Of a stretch of 64,000 nt of DNA, positions 1-10,417 are shown in pieces. The notes under the pieces were generated by a model that ran no database searches, was not told the origin of the DNA, and saw nothing but the letters and a program-made list of their open reading frames with translations. The DNA comes from Thermomonas beijingensis (GTDB lineage: Bacteria > Pseudomonadota > Gammaproteobacteria > Xanthomonadales > Xanthomonadaceae): positions 186,001-250,000 of the forward strand of contig NZ_JAIQDJ010000002.1 of assembly GCF_020034655.1 (NCBI RefSeq), written 5' to 3'. A program made the position numbers and the translations under genes. Position 1 is the first letter of the stretch, and every line of letters begins with the position of its first letter.

Positions 1-2330
<2,330 letters not shown>

Positions 2331-2370
2331 GGCGGCATCCGAGGGCGCAGTGCGCGTGAAAGGGATGCCC

Positions 2371-2582
2371 GCTCTGTCCTTTTGCCTGAGAGTTTGGAAG
2401 CGCGCGGATGGGGAGGGGATCCCGCGCAGCTTCTTGCCCCTTCGGCGCCGGCCGCGTCTGTGGGGGGACGACGGGCCAATCTCTCCAGAGTGTGGTCACA
2501 CAGCGGTCTTGGGCCTGAGCGATTCCGGGCGGTTGCGCCTTCGGCAGCGCGACGAGACCCGAAAGCCTGCGCGCTTCTCCCA
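2371..2582 (-). ncRNA. Tandem glycine riboswitch in the gcvP leader
   Basis: Read on the minus strand this leader shows two consecutive glycine aptamers. The first has GGGAGA near its 5' end, the core GCCGAAGGCGCAA and the closing GCTCAGGCCCAAGACCG. The second starts with CTCTGGAGAG (2481-2490), has the core GCCGAAGGGGCAAG (about 2434-2447) and closes with CTCTCAGGCAAAAGGACAGAG (2371-2391). The GCCGAAGG and CAGGCAAAAGGAC boxes are hallmarks of the gcvT-type glycine riboswitch family. The element ends about 40 bases before the gcvP start codon. In this family glycine binding turns on glycine cleavage genes; the ON direction here is inferred from gene content, not from a visible expression platform. 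Confidence 0.95.
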
Positions 2583-2594
2583 CTGTGCCGGGCG

Positions 2595-2600
2595 ATTATA
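2595..2600 (-). promoter_or_regulatory. -10 element of the gcvP/riboswitch promoter
   Basis: A perfect TATAAT lies on the minus strand a few bases before the first riboswitch aptamer, so transcription would start around 2588. No good -35 hexamer is seen 16-18 bases upstream. Confidence 0.6.
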
Positions 2601-2893
2601 CCCTGCCGGCTGGCACGGGTACTGGCCCCGGTGTTGCGCAAACGGGGTGGATGCTATGGTCAGCGTCCTCCTCCTCCCGCCCCCGCCTTCCGCCCGCTGT
2701 CCCTGCAAGCGTTTTTCGGCTTGGGCAAATGCCGTGATCGCCGGCATGCTGTCGCCGCTGCTGAGCAATAGGGGGCTGCACCAGGCCTTGGGCATGGCGG
2801 CTTTTGCGCTGACCGGCTGGCTGTTCGGGCGGTGGGAAACCCATGCCCATCGGCGTGCGCTGCGGGTGCCCGAAGCTCCGGCAGCACGCAAGT
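2601..2893. other. Gap between gcvP promoter and the permease gene; no gene seen
   Basis: About 290 bases without a supported gene. Open frames that cross it are continuations of shadow frames from the flanking genes. No intrinsic terminator with a T run was seen behind the permease gene. The -35 region of the gcvP promoter must lie at its left end. Confidence 0.5.
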
Positions 2894-4213
2894 CTATCGC
2901 GTTGCAGGTGTGCTTCGGCGCATCCACGCATACACCGGCAGCCCCGCCAGCAGCAGCACCGCACCCCAGCCCAGCGCTTCGGCGCCGGCACCGGATAGCG
3001 CGTACAGGCTGTACAGCAGCGCCAGGGCGGCGACGATGCGCCCGCCGCCGGTGCCGCGTCGCAGCCAGGCGGCGCTGCTGGCCGCATATGGCAGCAGGAT
3101 GGCCGAGGTGGAGATCAGCAGGATGAAAGTGAACAGGTCCACCAGCGAGCGGCTGTAGCTGGCGATCACCAGCACGGTGGCAAGGCTGCTCCCCACCAGC
3201 ACGCCGAACACGGGCGTGCCGTGGCGGTCGCGCCGGGCGAAGGCGCGCGGGAACAGGCCGTCGCCGGCCGCGGCCAGCGACACCTGCGCGCAGACCATCA
3301 CCCAGCCGTTGATGGCGCCGAAGGTGGACACCGCGGCCAGCGCGGCGATCGCGATGCCGGCGCCTGGCCCCCAGGTGCGCGCGGCGGCTTCCGCCATCGG
3401 CGCGCCGGATGCCTTCAGCACCTCGCCCGGCACCAGCCCGATCACCGCCGTGCAGGCCAGGATGGTGGCGACGCCCGCCAGCAGCGTGCCCAGCAGGGTG
3501 GCGCGCGGGATGGTGCGGGCGGGGTCGCGGATCGCGCCGGCCGGCACGGTGGCTACTTCCAGCCCGCACAGCGCCCACATGGTGAGGATGACCGTGGCGT
3601 TGGCCACCTGCGGCAGCGACTGCCCGCTGGGATTGAACGGCACGTAGCGGTCGGGGCCGACCCACCACAGGGCCACCAGGCCGAACAGCAGCAGCGGCAG
3701 CAGTTTCAGCGTGGTCAGCGCGACCTGCAGCCGGCCGGCCTCGCGCAGGCCCGCCACGTTCACCAGCGTGCACGTCCACAGCGCCGCCAGCGCGCACAGC
3801 GCCGCCCGCACGGGGGTGGCGGTCAGCGCGGGAAACAGCGCGCCCAGGCTGCCGGCGAACGCCACCGCGATCGCCGCCATGCCGGACCAGATGGACACCC
3901 AGTAGCTCCACGCGATCGCGAAGCCCGCGGTGTCGCCGAACGCGCGCCGCACGTAGGCGTAGGGGCCGCCGGTGCACGGCCAGTGCACCGCCAGCCGCGC
4001 GAAGGTGGCCGCCAGCAGCAGTGCGCCGCCCAGCGCGATCGCCCAGCCCAGCAGGCTGGACGCACCGAAGGGCGCCAGCGCGGCCGGCAGCAGGAACACG
4101 CCGCTGCCGATCATGCTGCCGATCACCAGCGCGGTGGCCATCCACAGGCCCAGCGGGGCACGTGCAGGCGTCGTCGTGGTGGCCTCTGCCCCGGCGATTT
4201 CAGGCGCGGGCAT
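2894..4213 (-). CDS. APC-superfamily amino-acid permease
   Basis: Inner-membrane amino-acid transporter of the APC (amino acid-polyamine-organocation) superfamily, 439 residues from the chosen start. It has roughly twelve hydrophobic segments. The first carries the family signature GSMIGSGVFLLP, where the unwound glycine-rich stretch of TM1 binds the substrate backbone. GGPYAYVRRAFG follows TM2, also typical. The ATG at 4213 overlaps the end of the upstream Rieske gene by 14 bases; an ATG 33 bases further upstream is in frame but less likely. The overlap suggests translational coupling, so the transported compound may be related to the oxygenase substrate. Third codon positions are almost all G or C, stricter than in most neighbours. 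The substrate cannot be told from sequence. Confidence 0.88.
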   Translation of the reverse strand: MPAPEIAGAEATTTTPARAPLGLWMATALVIGSMIGSGVFLLPAALAPFGASSLLGWAIALGGALLLAATFARLAVHWPCTGGPYAYVRRAFGDTAGFAIAWSYWVSIWSGMAAIAVAFAGSLGALFPALTATPVRAALCALAALWTCTLVNVAGLREAGRLQVALTTLKLLPLLLFGLVALWWVGPDRYVPFNPSGQSLPQVANATVILTMWALCGLEVATVPAGAIRDPARTIPRATLLGTLLAGVATILACTAVIGLVPGEVLKASGAPMAEAAARTWGPGAGIAIAALAAVSTFGAINGWVMVCAQVSLAAAGDGLFPRAFARRDRHGTPVFGVLVGSSLATVLVIASYSRSLVDLFTFILLISTSAILLPYAASSAAWLRRGTGGGRIVAALALLYSLYALSGAGAEALGWGAVLLLAGLPVYAWMRRSTPATR

Positions 4214-5309
4214 CGACGGCGCCCCCGGCCTGACCGGTCGCGGCATCGGCGGCGTGCCCGCGGTAGGCCGCGCGCAGCAGTTCGTGGAAGTGGTGCACGC
4301 CGGTCTCGCGCAGCGGGTTCAGCCGGCCCGGCACGTAGCTGCCGGAGGCCATCCCGCGCTGCACGTCCTCGCAGATGCCGATGTCCTCGTGCTGCACTTC
4401 ATCGCTGAAAGCAAGATCCGCATCGCGCTTGGCAGAGTCATCACTTTCGGCGTAATAACTGTCAAAGATCACCCGGCAATGATCCACCCCCAACGGCACC
4501 ACGGTATTGGTTTGCAGGCGCCCCGGCAGGATATTGAGCATGGTGTTGGGCCACAGCCAGTAATACAGCGCATCGCCGTTGCCATACAGCGCGGCATCAC
4601 TTTCGAGTGGGCTCCATTGCAGCGAATGCCATATCGACAACTCGGTGCGATAGCTGCGGTAATCCAGCAACCGGTTCAGGCCGGGATGCACGTGCGGGAC
4701 GTGGTAGCCCTCCAGATAATTGTCGATGTACACCTTCCAGTTGCAGGCGATGTCATAACTTGCGCGATGGTGGTCGCCGTAAGCGTCCAGACCTCTATCT
4801 GCGCCCAGCCGTGCGTCGATACCGGCAACGAAGGCATCGAAATCGGGCGCGTTTGCGGCATCGACAGCGGCAAATACCAAACCCTGCCAGACCTTCACCG
4901 CCAGCTGCGGCAGCTGCACATCGGCCACATCGAAGTCTTGCGCGCCCTTCATTTCCGGTGCCGAGCGCAATTGCCCCTCCAGGGTGTACGTCCACCCGTG
5001 ATAACGGCAGCGCAGCGATTTCGCGGCCAGCCCATCGCACTGCGCAATCGGCCCGGCGCGATGCCGGCAGACGTTGTGCATGACCCGAATGACAGCATCG
5101 CTGCCGCGCACCGCAATGACCGGCAGGCCAGCGAGATTGGCGATGACGTGGTCGCCGGCGGCGCGCAATTGCGAGACATGCGCCACCCATTGCCAGGCAC
5201 GGCCAAACAGCGCGCGCCGGTCGAGATCGGCCATCGCGGGTTCCACATAAAACCGTGCAGGTAAGGCGGTAGCCGTGGCGGCAGGCTGCGGAGCGAGGTC
5301 GGTTTGCAT
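4200..5309 (-). CDS. Rieske-type ring-hydroxylating oxygenase alpha subunit
   Basis: Non-haem iron oxygenase with an N-terminal Rieske [2Fe-2S] domain and a C-terminal mononuclear iron domain, 369 residues. The Rieske ligands are C81-x-H83 and C101-x2-H104. The iron site is E200, H203 and H208 in DNYLEGYHVPHVH, the arrangement of choline monooxygenase, GbcA and related quaternary-amine oxygenases; they act with a separate flavin/ferredoxin reductase. The start at 5309 was chosen over an ATG 42 bases upstream because it leaves a plausible N-terminus before the conserved FYVEPAMADLDR segment. The gene overlaps a downstream APC permease. A reductase of the FNR type exists at 24647-25456 but is not linked. 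The family is certain, the substrate open; a betaine or another amine would suit the permease and nearby gcvP. Confidence 0.87.
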   Translation of the reverse strand: MQTDLAPQPAATATALPARFYVEPAMADLDRRALFGRAWQWVAHVSQLRAAGDHVIANLAGLPVIAVRGSDAVIRVMHNVCRHRAGPIAQCDGLAAKSLRCRYHGWTYTLEGQLRSAPEMKGAQDFDVADVQLPQLAVKVWQGLVFAAVDAANAPDFDAFVAGIDARLGADRGLDAYGDHHRASYDIACNWKVYIDNYLEGYHVPHVHPGLNRLLDYRSYRTELSIWHSLQWSPLESDAALYGNGDALYYWLWPNTMLNILPGRLQTNTVVPLGVDHCRVIFDSYYAESDDSAKRDADLAFSDEVQHEDIGICEDVQRGMASGSYVPGRLNPLRETGVHHFHELLRAAYRGHAADAATGQAGGAVDARA

Positions 5310-5384
5310 GTGGGCAGTATGGCGCTTGGATGCTCCAGAAAAACAGACCAACCCGTATTGGCCTATGTCGGGTCTTGCTGAATT

Positions 5385-5726
5385 TCAGGGATTTCCTGTG
5401 TTTTCACTGACTTCAGTGGCCTTGCCCGGAGTAGACGCTCGGGAAGTAGCATCGGGGCGAACTTGAACATCCTGCAGGGTAATTATTTTGCCGTCTGCTT
5501 GAATGAACGTGACGTGATAACTGCCGATCGGGACATGGCGCAGCTTGTACTTGCCATCACTTTTGATCGAAATCTCGCGCTTGAATCCATTGCTATCACC
5601 GCTGATTACGACAGTATCGCCTGGGTTGCCATCGCCTATGATGTTGCCAGAAGTGGCTTGCGTGAAAGCAGAGCCGGTGATTGCGAGAAGTAGCGAAAAA
5701 ACAGTGAGCCTGCAGGGATTGGTCAT
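5385..5726 (-). CDS. Small secreted protein with a carboxypeptidase-regulatory-like (Oar N-terminal) domain
   Basis: A 113-residue protein starting MTNPCRLTVFSLLLAITGS, a signal peptide with likely cleavage after SAFTQA. The rest reads like the N-terminal regulatory domain of Oar-type TonB-dependent receptors: TSGNIIGDGNPGDTVVISG, a Lys/Arg-Glu strand, SDGKYKLRHVPIGSYHVTF, then DVQVRPDAT. In those receptors this single beta-sandwich precedes plug and barrel; here the frame stops after it. So it is either a free-standing periplasmic beta-sandwich protein or the remnant of a receptor gene. No plug or barrel pieces remain in the 75 bases downstream. It lies between the M2 peptidase and the Rieske gene on the same strand. 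The ATG at 5726 is preferred over one 138 bases upstream because it directly precedes the signal peptide. Confidence 0.75.
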   Translation of the reverse strand: MTNPCRLTVFSLLLAITGSAFTQATSGNIIGDGNPGDTVVISGDSNGFKREISIKSDGKYKLRHVPIGSYHVTFIQADGKIITLQDVQVRPDATSRASTPGKATEVSENTGNP

Positions 5727-5820
5727 GGTGTCTATATTCCTGATGTTCCTGTCAGGCTGGCATCCGATATGTGTGCCATGCAAGTGACTTTTGAGATGGC
5801 CACTCTGGAATTTGAGGGAA

Positions 5821-7803
5821 TCAATTGCGGTCAGGGTTCGGCGTGCTGCCCGTGATCCAACCACACTGCAGTCCGGCGTTCTGCTGCTTCAGCCAAGTGT
5901 GCAGGGGGGCGAAGTATTCCAGCAGGGGTGCGGCATCCATGTGGTCGCTGCCGGTGAGTTCTTGCAGGGTTTGCTGCCACGGTTGGCTGTTGCCTTTGCG
6001 CAGCATGGCCCAGTATTTGTCGCCGGCGGCCTTGCTGCCGTAAAAACTGCATTCGGACAACCGGCCCTTGTAGCCGGACGCATCGCACAGCGCCTTGTAG
6101 AATTGGAATTGCAGGATATTGGCCAGAAAGTAGCGTGTGTAGGGTGTGTTGGCGGGAACGTGGTATTTCGCGCCGGCATCAAAATAGTCTTCGCCACGTG
6201 CTGTCACCGGGGCCACGCCTTGGTATTGGGCTTTCAGTGCCCACCATGCTTTGTTGTAATCGGCCGGCTTGATCGAGCCATCGAACACCCCCCAGCGCCA
6301 GCGGTCGATCATCAAGCCAAATGGCAAGAAAGCAACCTTGCTTAGCGCCATCCGCATCTGTGCGTTGATCTGTGATTGCGAATTTTGTGGTGCTTCTTGC
6401 AGCAGCCCCACCGAGGCCAAGTAGTGCGGCGTCATCGCCAGCACGATGGTGTCGCCGATGGCTTCGTGGAAGCCATCCTGCGCGCCATTTTGAAAGAGCG
6501 GCGGTAGTGGGTTGTAGGCCATGTCGTAATACAGGTGGCCCAGCTCGTGGTAGATGGTGGTGTAATCCTCTTCGCTGGGGGTGATGCACATCTTGGTGCG
6601 CAGATCGCCTTGCATATTCATGTCCCAGGCACTGGCGTGGCACATGACATCGCGATCCAGTGGCCGGATGAATTGTGACTTCTGCCAATAGCTGCCCGGC
6701 AATTTTGGAAAGCCCAGCGAGACATAAAAACTCTCGGCATCACGAGTCATCAATTTGGCGCTGGCCAGTTGCGCGGCGCGTTCAATGTTGAATGCACGCG
6801 CGGCGGCAGTGCCGATGGTGTCATCCTGCTTTCTGACCTGCGCGTAGAGCAATTCGGCTTGTGCACGCTGTTGCAGGGTGCCACTGATGTCCAAGTTGAC
6901 GGCTGCCGGGTATGGGGCCAGCAGATCCCACAGGTTGCTCCAGTCTTGCTGCCATAAATTGCCCAGCAAATGTGCGGGTAACAGACCACCTGGCAGTTCG
7001 CCTTTGTCTTTGCCGTACTGTGCATCGAGCTTGCCGCGCGCATAGCAATGCAATTGTTCGTACAGCGGTTTGACTTGATTCCACAGACGATCACTTTGCT
7101 TGGCAAGCTCGGGCGGTGGCATGTCGTAACCGGCGCGCCACAGTTCGCCGGTATCGGCGTAGCCAAGTTGCCGGGCACCGATGTTTACCAGTGTGACAAA
7201 GCGGGTGTAGTCCTTGCGCATCGGGATGCTGATGCTATGCCAGCCGGTCCATGCTTGCAGCTGTGCATCGTAATCACGATTCTTGGCCAGTACGTCGCCG
7301 AGCTGGCCGATGTCGCGACAGGTTTTGTGGCGGCCCTCACTATTGCAAACACGGCCCGCGCCATACATGCCTTCCATGCGGCTGGCGATTTGGGTGAGCT
7401 CTTCCCGTTGCTTGGGGTCTTGCGGTGCCGGCATCGCTGTCCACAGCGTTAGCAGCTTGAGTGCGCGGGCGGTTTGCGGTGCCATCGGCTGGCCTTCAAA
7501 TCGCTTGGCTTCGGCAAGCCACACAGCGAGGTGCGCCAGCCAGCGTTCATTGGCCTTGGCCGCAATCAGCTCACTATCCGAATTGATATCGGTATTGGAA
7601 AGCCACTGCGCTGAATTCAATTCCGGGTAGTGCTGGCGCACTTCTTGATTGACGCGGGCGATGAATTGATCGGCGGTTTCGCCGGTGCTTGCAGCGGGCG
7701 TGGGCGGTGGTGCCGGGGCCGGTGTGGGTGCTTTGCGTTGACATGCAGCAAGGCCACCCAGCACGGTGAGCATGGCAACGGCGAGCAGGGCGGGGCGTAA
7801 CAT
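5821..7803 (-). CDS. Peptidyl-dipeptidase A, ACE-like M2 metallopeptidase lipoprotein
   Basis: Zinc peptidase of family M2, which removes C-terminal dipeptides; bacterial members include Xanthomonas ACE. The protein has 660 residues and one catalytic domain, as usual for bacteria. The zinc motif is H419-E-L-G-H423, followed by GFHEAIGDT with the third zinc ligand Glu. GDLRTKMCITPSEEDYTTIYH before the motif and FLANILQFQFYKALC near the C-terminus are typical of ACE. The start at 7803 gives a lipoprotein signal peptide ending in GGLAAC, followed by a Pro/Ala-rich linker, so it should be anchored to a membrane facing the periplasm. A longer frame upstream of 7803 lacks signal-peptide character. 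The natural substrate is unknown. Confidence 0.95.
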   Translation of the reverse strand: MLRPALLAVAMLTVLGGLAACQRKAPTPAPAPPPTPAASTGETADQFIARVNQEVRQHYPELNSAQWLSNTDINSDSELIAAKANERWLAHLAVWLAEAKRFEGQPMAPQTARALKLLTLWTAMPAPQDPKQREELTQIASRMEGMYGAGRVCNSEGRHKTCRDIGQLGDVLAKNRDYDAQLQAWTGWHSISIPMRKDYTRFVTLVNIGARQLGYADTGELWRAGYDMPPPELAKQSDRLWNQVKPLYEQLHCYARGKLDAQYGKDKGELPGGLLPAHLLGNLWQQDWSNLWDLLAPYPAAVNLDISGTLQQRAQAELLYAQVRKQDDTIGTAAARAFNIERAAQLASAKLMTRDAESFYVSLGFPKLPGSYWQKSQFIRPLDRDVMCHASAWDMNMQGDLRTKMCITPSEEDYTTIYHELGHLYYDMAYNPLPPLFQNGAQDGFHEAIGDTIVLAMTPHYLASVGLLQEAPQNSQSQINAQMRMALSKVAFLPFGLMIDRWRWGVFDGSIKPADYNKAWWALKAQYQGVAPVTARGEDYFDAGAKYHVPANTPYTRYFLANILQFQFYKALCDASGYKGRLSECSFYGSKAAGDKYWAMLRKGNSQPWQQTLQELTGSDHMDAAPLLEYFAPLHTWLKQQNAGLQCGWITGSTPNPDRN

Positions 7804-7868
7804 CACGATGGCAACTCTGGGTGACGCGGGAGTTGCAAGGCTAGTAGGCCAAGGTGGGCGGCCGCAAG

Positions 7869-8420
7869 TCAGGCCGCAGGCAATACCAGCTGACGCTTGG
7901 CATCGGTCAGGCCATGCGTATGCAGCCACTGCCATGCGGTGTCGGCATCGTGCTCGGCATAGGCGCGGGCGCTACCCAAACGAAAGGTGTAACCCCAAAC
8001 ATCCATATCGGCCCAGATGCGTGTGCGGTCGATGCCCAGCGCTTCGCCTAGCAAGGCTTGCAGAACGCACACGGCATCTTCTTCCGGTACCGAATCGGTG
8101 GCGTCGGTGTGTACGGCGGCGCGTGTGTCGGGCGGCAGCACGATCAAATGACCGGCTTCATGCAGCAGCGAATGCACCGGCGTATCGCTGCGCGCATACA
8201 CGGTGTTGCCGATGATGCCGGCCTCGCAATCGCCCCAGTAGCTGCCGGGGATGGGTTGGGCGTCTGCGATGTGTTCCAGCACCAAGCCGTAGCGCGCCAA
8301 CAGTGCGGTCGGCGCGTTGAAGCCAATGTCTGACAGGATCAGTACACCGTGCTCGTCATTCCGGCGCAAGCCGGCATCAATTCGCACACCTGGTACCTGC
8401 GTATCCGGTTGTTCTGGCAT
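7869..8420 (-). CDS. Conserved protein with a HEAGH metallopeptidase-like motif
   Basis: A 183-residue protein of unrecognised family. It contains LLHEAGHLIVLPPDTR, a zinc-binding HExxH motif of the kind seen in gluzincins, then an acidic segment DATDSVPEEDAVCVLQ that could supply a third ligand. WGDCEAGIIGNTVYARSDTP precedes the motif. No signal peptide is visible, so it is probably cytosolic. The annotated first 25-30 residues are encoded by a dispersed GTCAT-ended repeat (8355-8466), and no good ribosome-binding site precedes the ATG at 8420. The real start may therefore be an internal GTG or TTG, or the repeat may have supplied a new start. It ends 65 bases from the peptidase gene. The function is unknown; a protease role is only suggested by the motif. 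Confidence 0.7.
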   Translation of the reverse strand: MPEQPDTQVPGVRIDAGLRRNDEHGVLILSDIGFNAPTALLARYGLVLEHIADAQPIPGSYWGDCEAGIIGNTVYARSDTPVHSLLHEAGHLIVLPPDTRAAVHTDATDSVPEEDAVCVLQALLGEALGIDRTRIWADMDVWGYTFRLGSARAYAEHDADTAWQWLHTHGLTDAKRQLVLPAA

Positions 8421-8466
8421 GTCGTGATCGATAGCCGGATCCCGGCGTGGGTCGGGATGGCATGAC
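8355..8466. repeat. Dispersed palindromic repeat pair with GTCAT ends
   Basis: The segment opens with GTCATTCCGGCGCAAGCCGG, with hairpin CCGGC-GCAA-GCCGG at 8361-8374, and closes with ATCCCGGCGTGGGTCGGGAT (8439-8458) followed by GGCATGAC. The outer ends GTCAT and ATGAC are inverted. This looks like the short REP-like repeats common in proteobacterial genomes, here as an inverted pair. It covers the start region of the HEAGH gene. Mobility or function cannot be judged from one copy. Confidence 0.6.
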
Positions 8467-8475
8467 AGGTTGAAG

Positions 8476-8739
8476 TCAGGCCGGCGTGGCCCCGCGTTCG
8501 GGCAGCGACACCGAAATATCCAGCACGTCGTGCTCGCCGTCTTTCACCACATCGACCTTGACCGCATCGGTATCCACGTTCACGTACTTGCGGATCACTT
8601 CCAGAATTTCGCGTCGCATCAGCGGCAGATAATCCGGCGCGCCGGCCGAGCTGCGCTCCTGCGCGATGATGATCTGCAAGCGATTCTTGGCCGTCTGCGC
8701 GGTGTTCTTCTTGGGCTTGAGGAAATCGAAAATGGACAT
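8476..8739 (-). CDS. minE: Cell division topological specificity factor MinE
   Basis: MinE stimulates MinD ATPase and drives pole-to-pole oscillation of MinCD, so that FtsZ rings form only at mid-cell. At 87 residues it has normal length. It starts [20 protein letters not shown], the membrane-targeting and MinD-binding region, followed by the conserved [11 protein letters not shown] and the dimer domain with [16 protein letters not shown]. It follows minD with 3 bases between genes and is last in the GNAT-minC-minD-minE unit. Confidence 0.97.
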   Translation of the reverse strand: MSIFDFLKPKKNTAQTAKNRLQIIIAQERSSAGAPDYLPLMRREILEVIRKYVNVDTDAVKVDVVKDGEHDVLDISVSLPERGATPA

Positions 8740-8742
8740 GCG

Positions 8743-9555
8743 TCAGCCCCCGAATAACTTGCTGAAAAAGCCTTTCTTTTCCACCGTGGTGAAGCGCAGT
8801 GGGCGGCTTTCACCCAACAGGCGCGCCACCGCGTCCGCATACGCTTGGCCGGCGATGGATTCGGGGTCCATGATCACCGGCTCGCCTTTGTTGGAGGCAT
8901 TGAGCACATCGCCAGATTCCGGGATCACGCCAATGGTTTTCAGGCCCAACACTTCTTCAACATCGGCAATCGAAAGCATTTCCCCGCTTTCCACCCGTTG
9001 CGGGTTGTAACGTGTCAGCAGCAAATGCGCAGAGACTTCGCCCTCCCCACGTTCGGCGCGGTGGGTCTTGGAGGCCAGCAAGCCCAGCACGCGATCGGAG
9101 TCACGCACACTGGAGACTTCCGGGTTCACCACCACCACCGCCTTGTCGGCGAAATACATGGCAAGGAAAGCCCCCTTCTCGATACCGGCCGGTGAGTCGC
9201 AGATGATGAATTCAAAGCCTTCAGCGGCCAGGTCTTTCAGCACCTTTTCCACGCCGTCTTTGCTCAGCGCATCCTTGTCGCGGGTCTGGCTGGCGGCCAG
9301 CACGTAGAGGTTTTCGAAACGCTTGTCCTTGATCAGCGCCTGCTTGAGTGTGGCCTCGCCATGGATGACGTTGACAAAGTCATACACCACGCGGCGTTCG
9401 CAGCCCATGATCAGGTCAAGGTTGCGCAGGCCGACGTCGAAGTCGATGACCGCAACTTTCTTGCCGCTGCGTGCAAGGCCGGTGGCGAGGCTGGCGCTGG
9501 TCGTGGTCTTGCCCACGCCGCCCTTGCCCGAAGTGACTACGATGATGTCGGCCAA
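8743..9555 (-). CDS. minD: Septum site-determining ATPase MinD
   Basis: Membrane-associated ParA/MinD-family ATPase that recruits MinC and MinE. The deviant Walker A motif SGKGGVGKTT lies near the N-terminus, DFDVGLRNLDLIMGCERRVVYD follows, and the C-terminus is an amphipathic membrane helix ending in KKGFFSKLFGG. The start is a TTG at 9555: a strong AGGAGGA ribosome-binding site sits 8 bases upstream, the protein then starts ADIIVVTSGKGG, and the length is the usual 270 residues. The open frame extends much further upstream, but that part is a shadow of minC sequence. It is separated from minC by 88 bases and from minE by 3. Confidence 0.97.
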   Translation of the reverse strand: MADIIVVTSGKGGVGKTTTSASLATGLARSGKKVAVIDFDVGLRNLDLIMGCERRVVYDFVNVIHGEATLKQALIKDKRFENLYVLAASQTRDKDALSKDGVEKVLKDLAAEGFEFIICDSPAGIEKGAFLAMYFADKAVVVVNPEVSSVRDSDRVLGLLASKTHRAERGEGEVSAHLLLTRYNPQRVESGEMLSIADVEEVLGLKTIGVIPESGDVLNASNKGEPVIMDPESIAGQAYADAVARLLGESRPLRFTTVEKKGFFSKLFGG

Positions 9556-9643
9556 GTTGTCTTCCTCCTGTCGTGCCAGCGCGTCTGCAAAGGGCGCTGG
9601 CCTTGAAGCATCTGATGGGAGCCGGGCAACGTCCGACCTTGCG

Positions 9644-10417
9644 TTAATCCATTGCCACGAGTTTGATCTGCCCGTGTTCCAGCCAAACTTGCACGGGTTT
9701 GCCACGCAGCTCGGCCGGAATGTCTTCCAACACTTTGTATTGCCCTGCCACGGACACCAGTTCGGCGTGAAATTCGCGGCAAAAAATCCGTGCCTCCATA
9801 TTGCCTTGGGCACCTGCCAGTGCTCGCCCGCGTAGAGCACCGTAAATGTGGATGCTGCCATCGGCAAGCACCTCCGCGCCAGCACCCACGGTGGTCAACA
9901 CGGTGAGGTCGCGCTGCTCGGCGTACACCTGCTGCCCCGAGCGAACCGGCGTGGTTTGAATCAGGCCGGGGGCGCTGCTGCCAGCGGTTGCCGGGGCGGG
10001 TGTTGCGACGGCCGGCGAGGCGGCTGCTTGCGTCGTGGCAGGTTGCAGGCCTGCAGCCGGTGCGGAGGGTTCGCTGCGCTCATATTGGGCACGGAACTTG
10101 GCCAGCAGTGGCAGGCCCAACTGTTGCGACAAGGCGTCGATCTCTTTGGTGCCGTATGCCACTGCCACCGGCAGCACGCCAGCACTGCGCAGGCCATCCA
10201 CCAGTGCTTGTGCGGAGGCGTGCGTGGGTGGGTGGCTGAGGCCGCCAAAATCCAGCACTATCGCGGCGCGAGAAAACAGGTTGGGTGCGCGTTGTATCCG
10301 CTCACGCATTTCAGTGACCAGCTGTGCCACATCCAGCGTACGCACGCGCAGATTGGCTATGCCTACCTGGCCAAATTTCAATTCACCTGCTTGTGCGTAA
10401 TCGGTCGCTGTACTCAT
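9644..10417 (-). CDS. minC: Septum site-determining protein MinC
   Basis: FtsZ polymerisation inhibitor, delivered to the membrane by MinD. 257 residues. The N-terminal FtsZ-binding domain spans about residues 8-105. A Pro/Ala/Ser-rich linker, roughly 110-150, separates it from the C-terminal beta-helix domain, with GAGAEVLADGSIHIYGALRGRALAG and the run GNMEARIFCREFHAELVSVAG. The start at 10417 overlaps the stop of the upstream acetyltransferase gene by 4 bases (ATGA). The linker is longer and more Ala-rich than in E. coli. Confidence 0.95.
   Translation of the reverse strand: MSTATDYAQAGELKFGQVGIANLRVRTLDVAQLVTEMRERIQRAPNLFSRAAIVLDFGGLSHPPTHASAQALVDGLRSAGVLPVAVAYGTKEIDALSQQLGLPLLAKFRAQYERSEPSAPAAGLQPATTQAAASPAVATPAPATAGSSAPGLIQTTPVRSGQQVYAEQRDLTVLTTVGAGAEVLADGSIHIYGALRGRALAGAQGNMEARIFCREFHAELVSVAGQYKVLEDIPAELRGKPVQVWLEHGQIKLVAMD

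Noticed and set aside
2601-2893. Small plus-strand ORF around 2656 in the gap before the permease gene
   Set aside because: No ribosome-binding site, Pro/Arg-rich, and the frame continues into the permease antisense.
9556-9885. N-terminal extension of the minD frame
   Set aside because: It lies in the spacer and end of minC read in another frame; the TTG at 9555 with AGGAGGA gives the exact MinD length.
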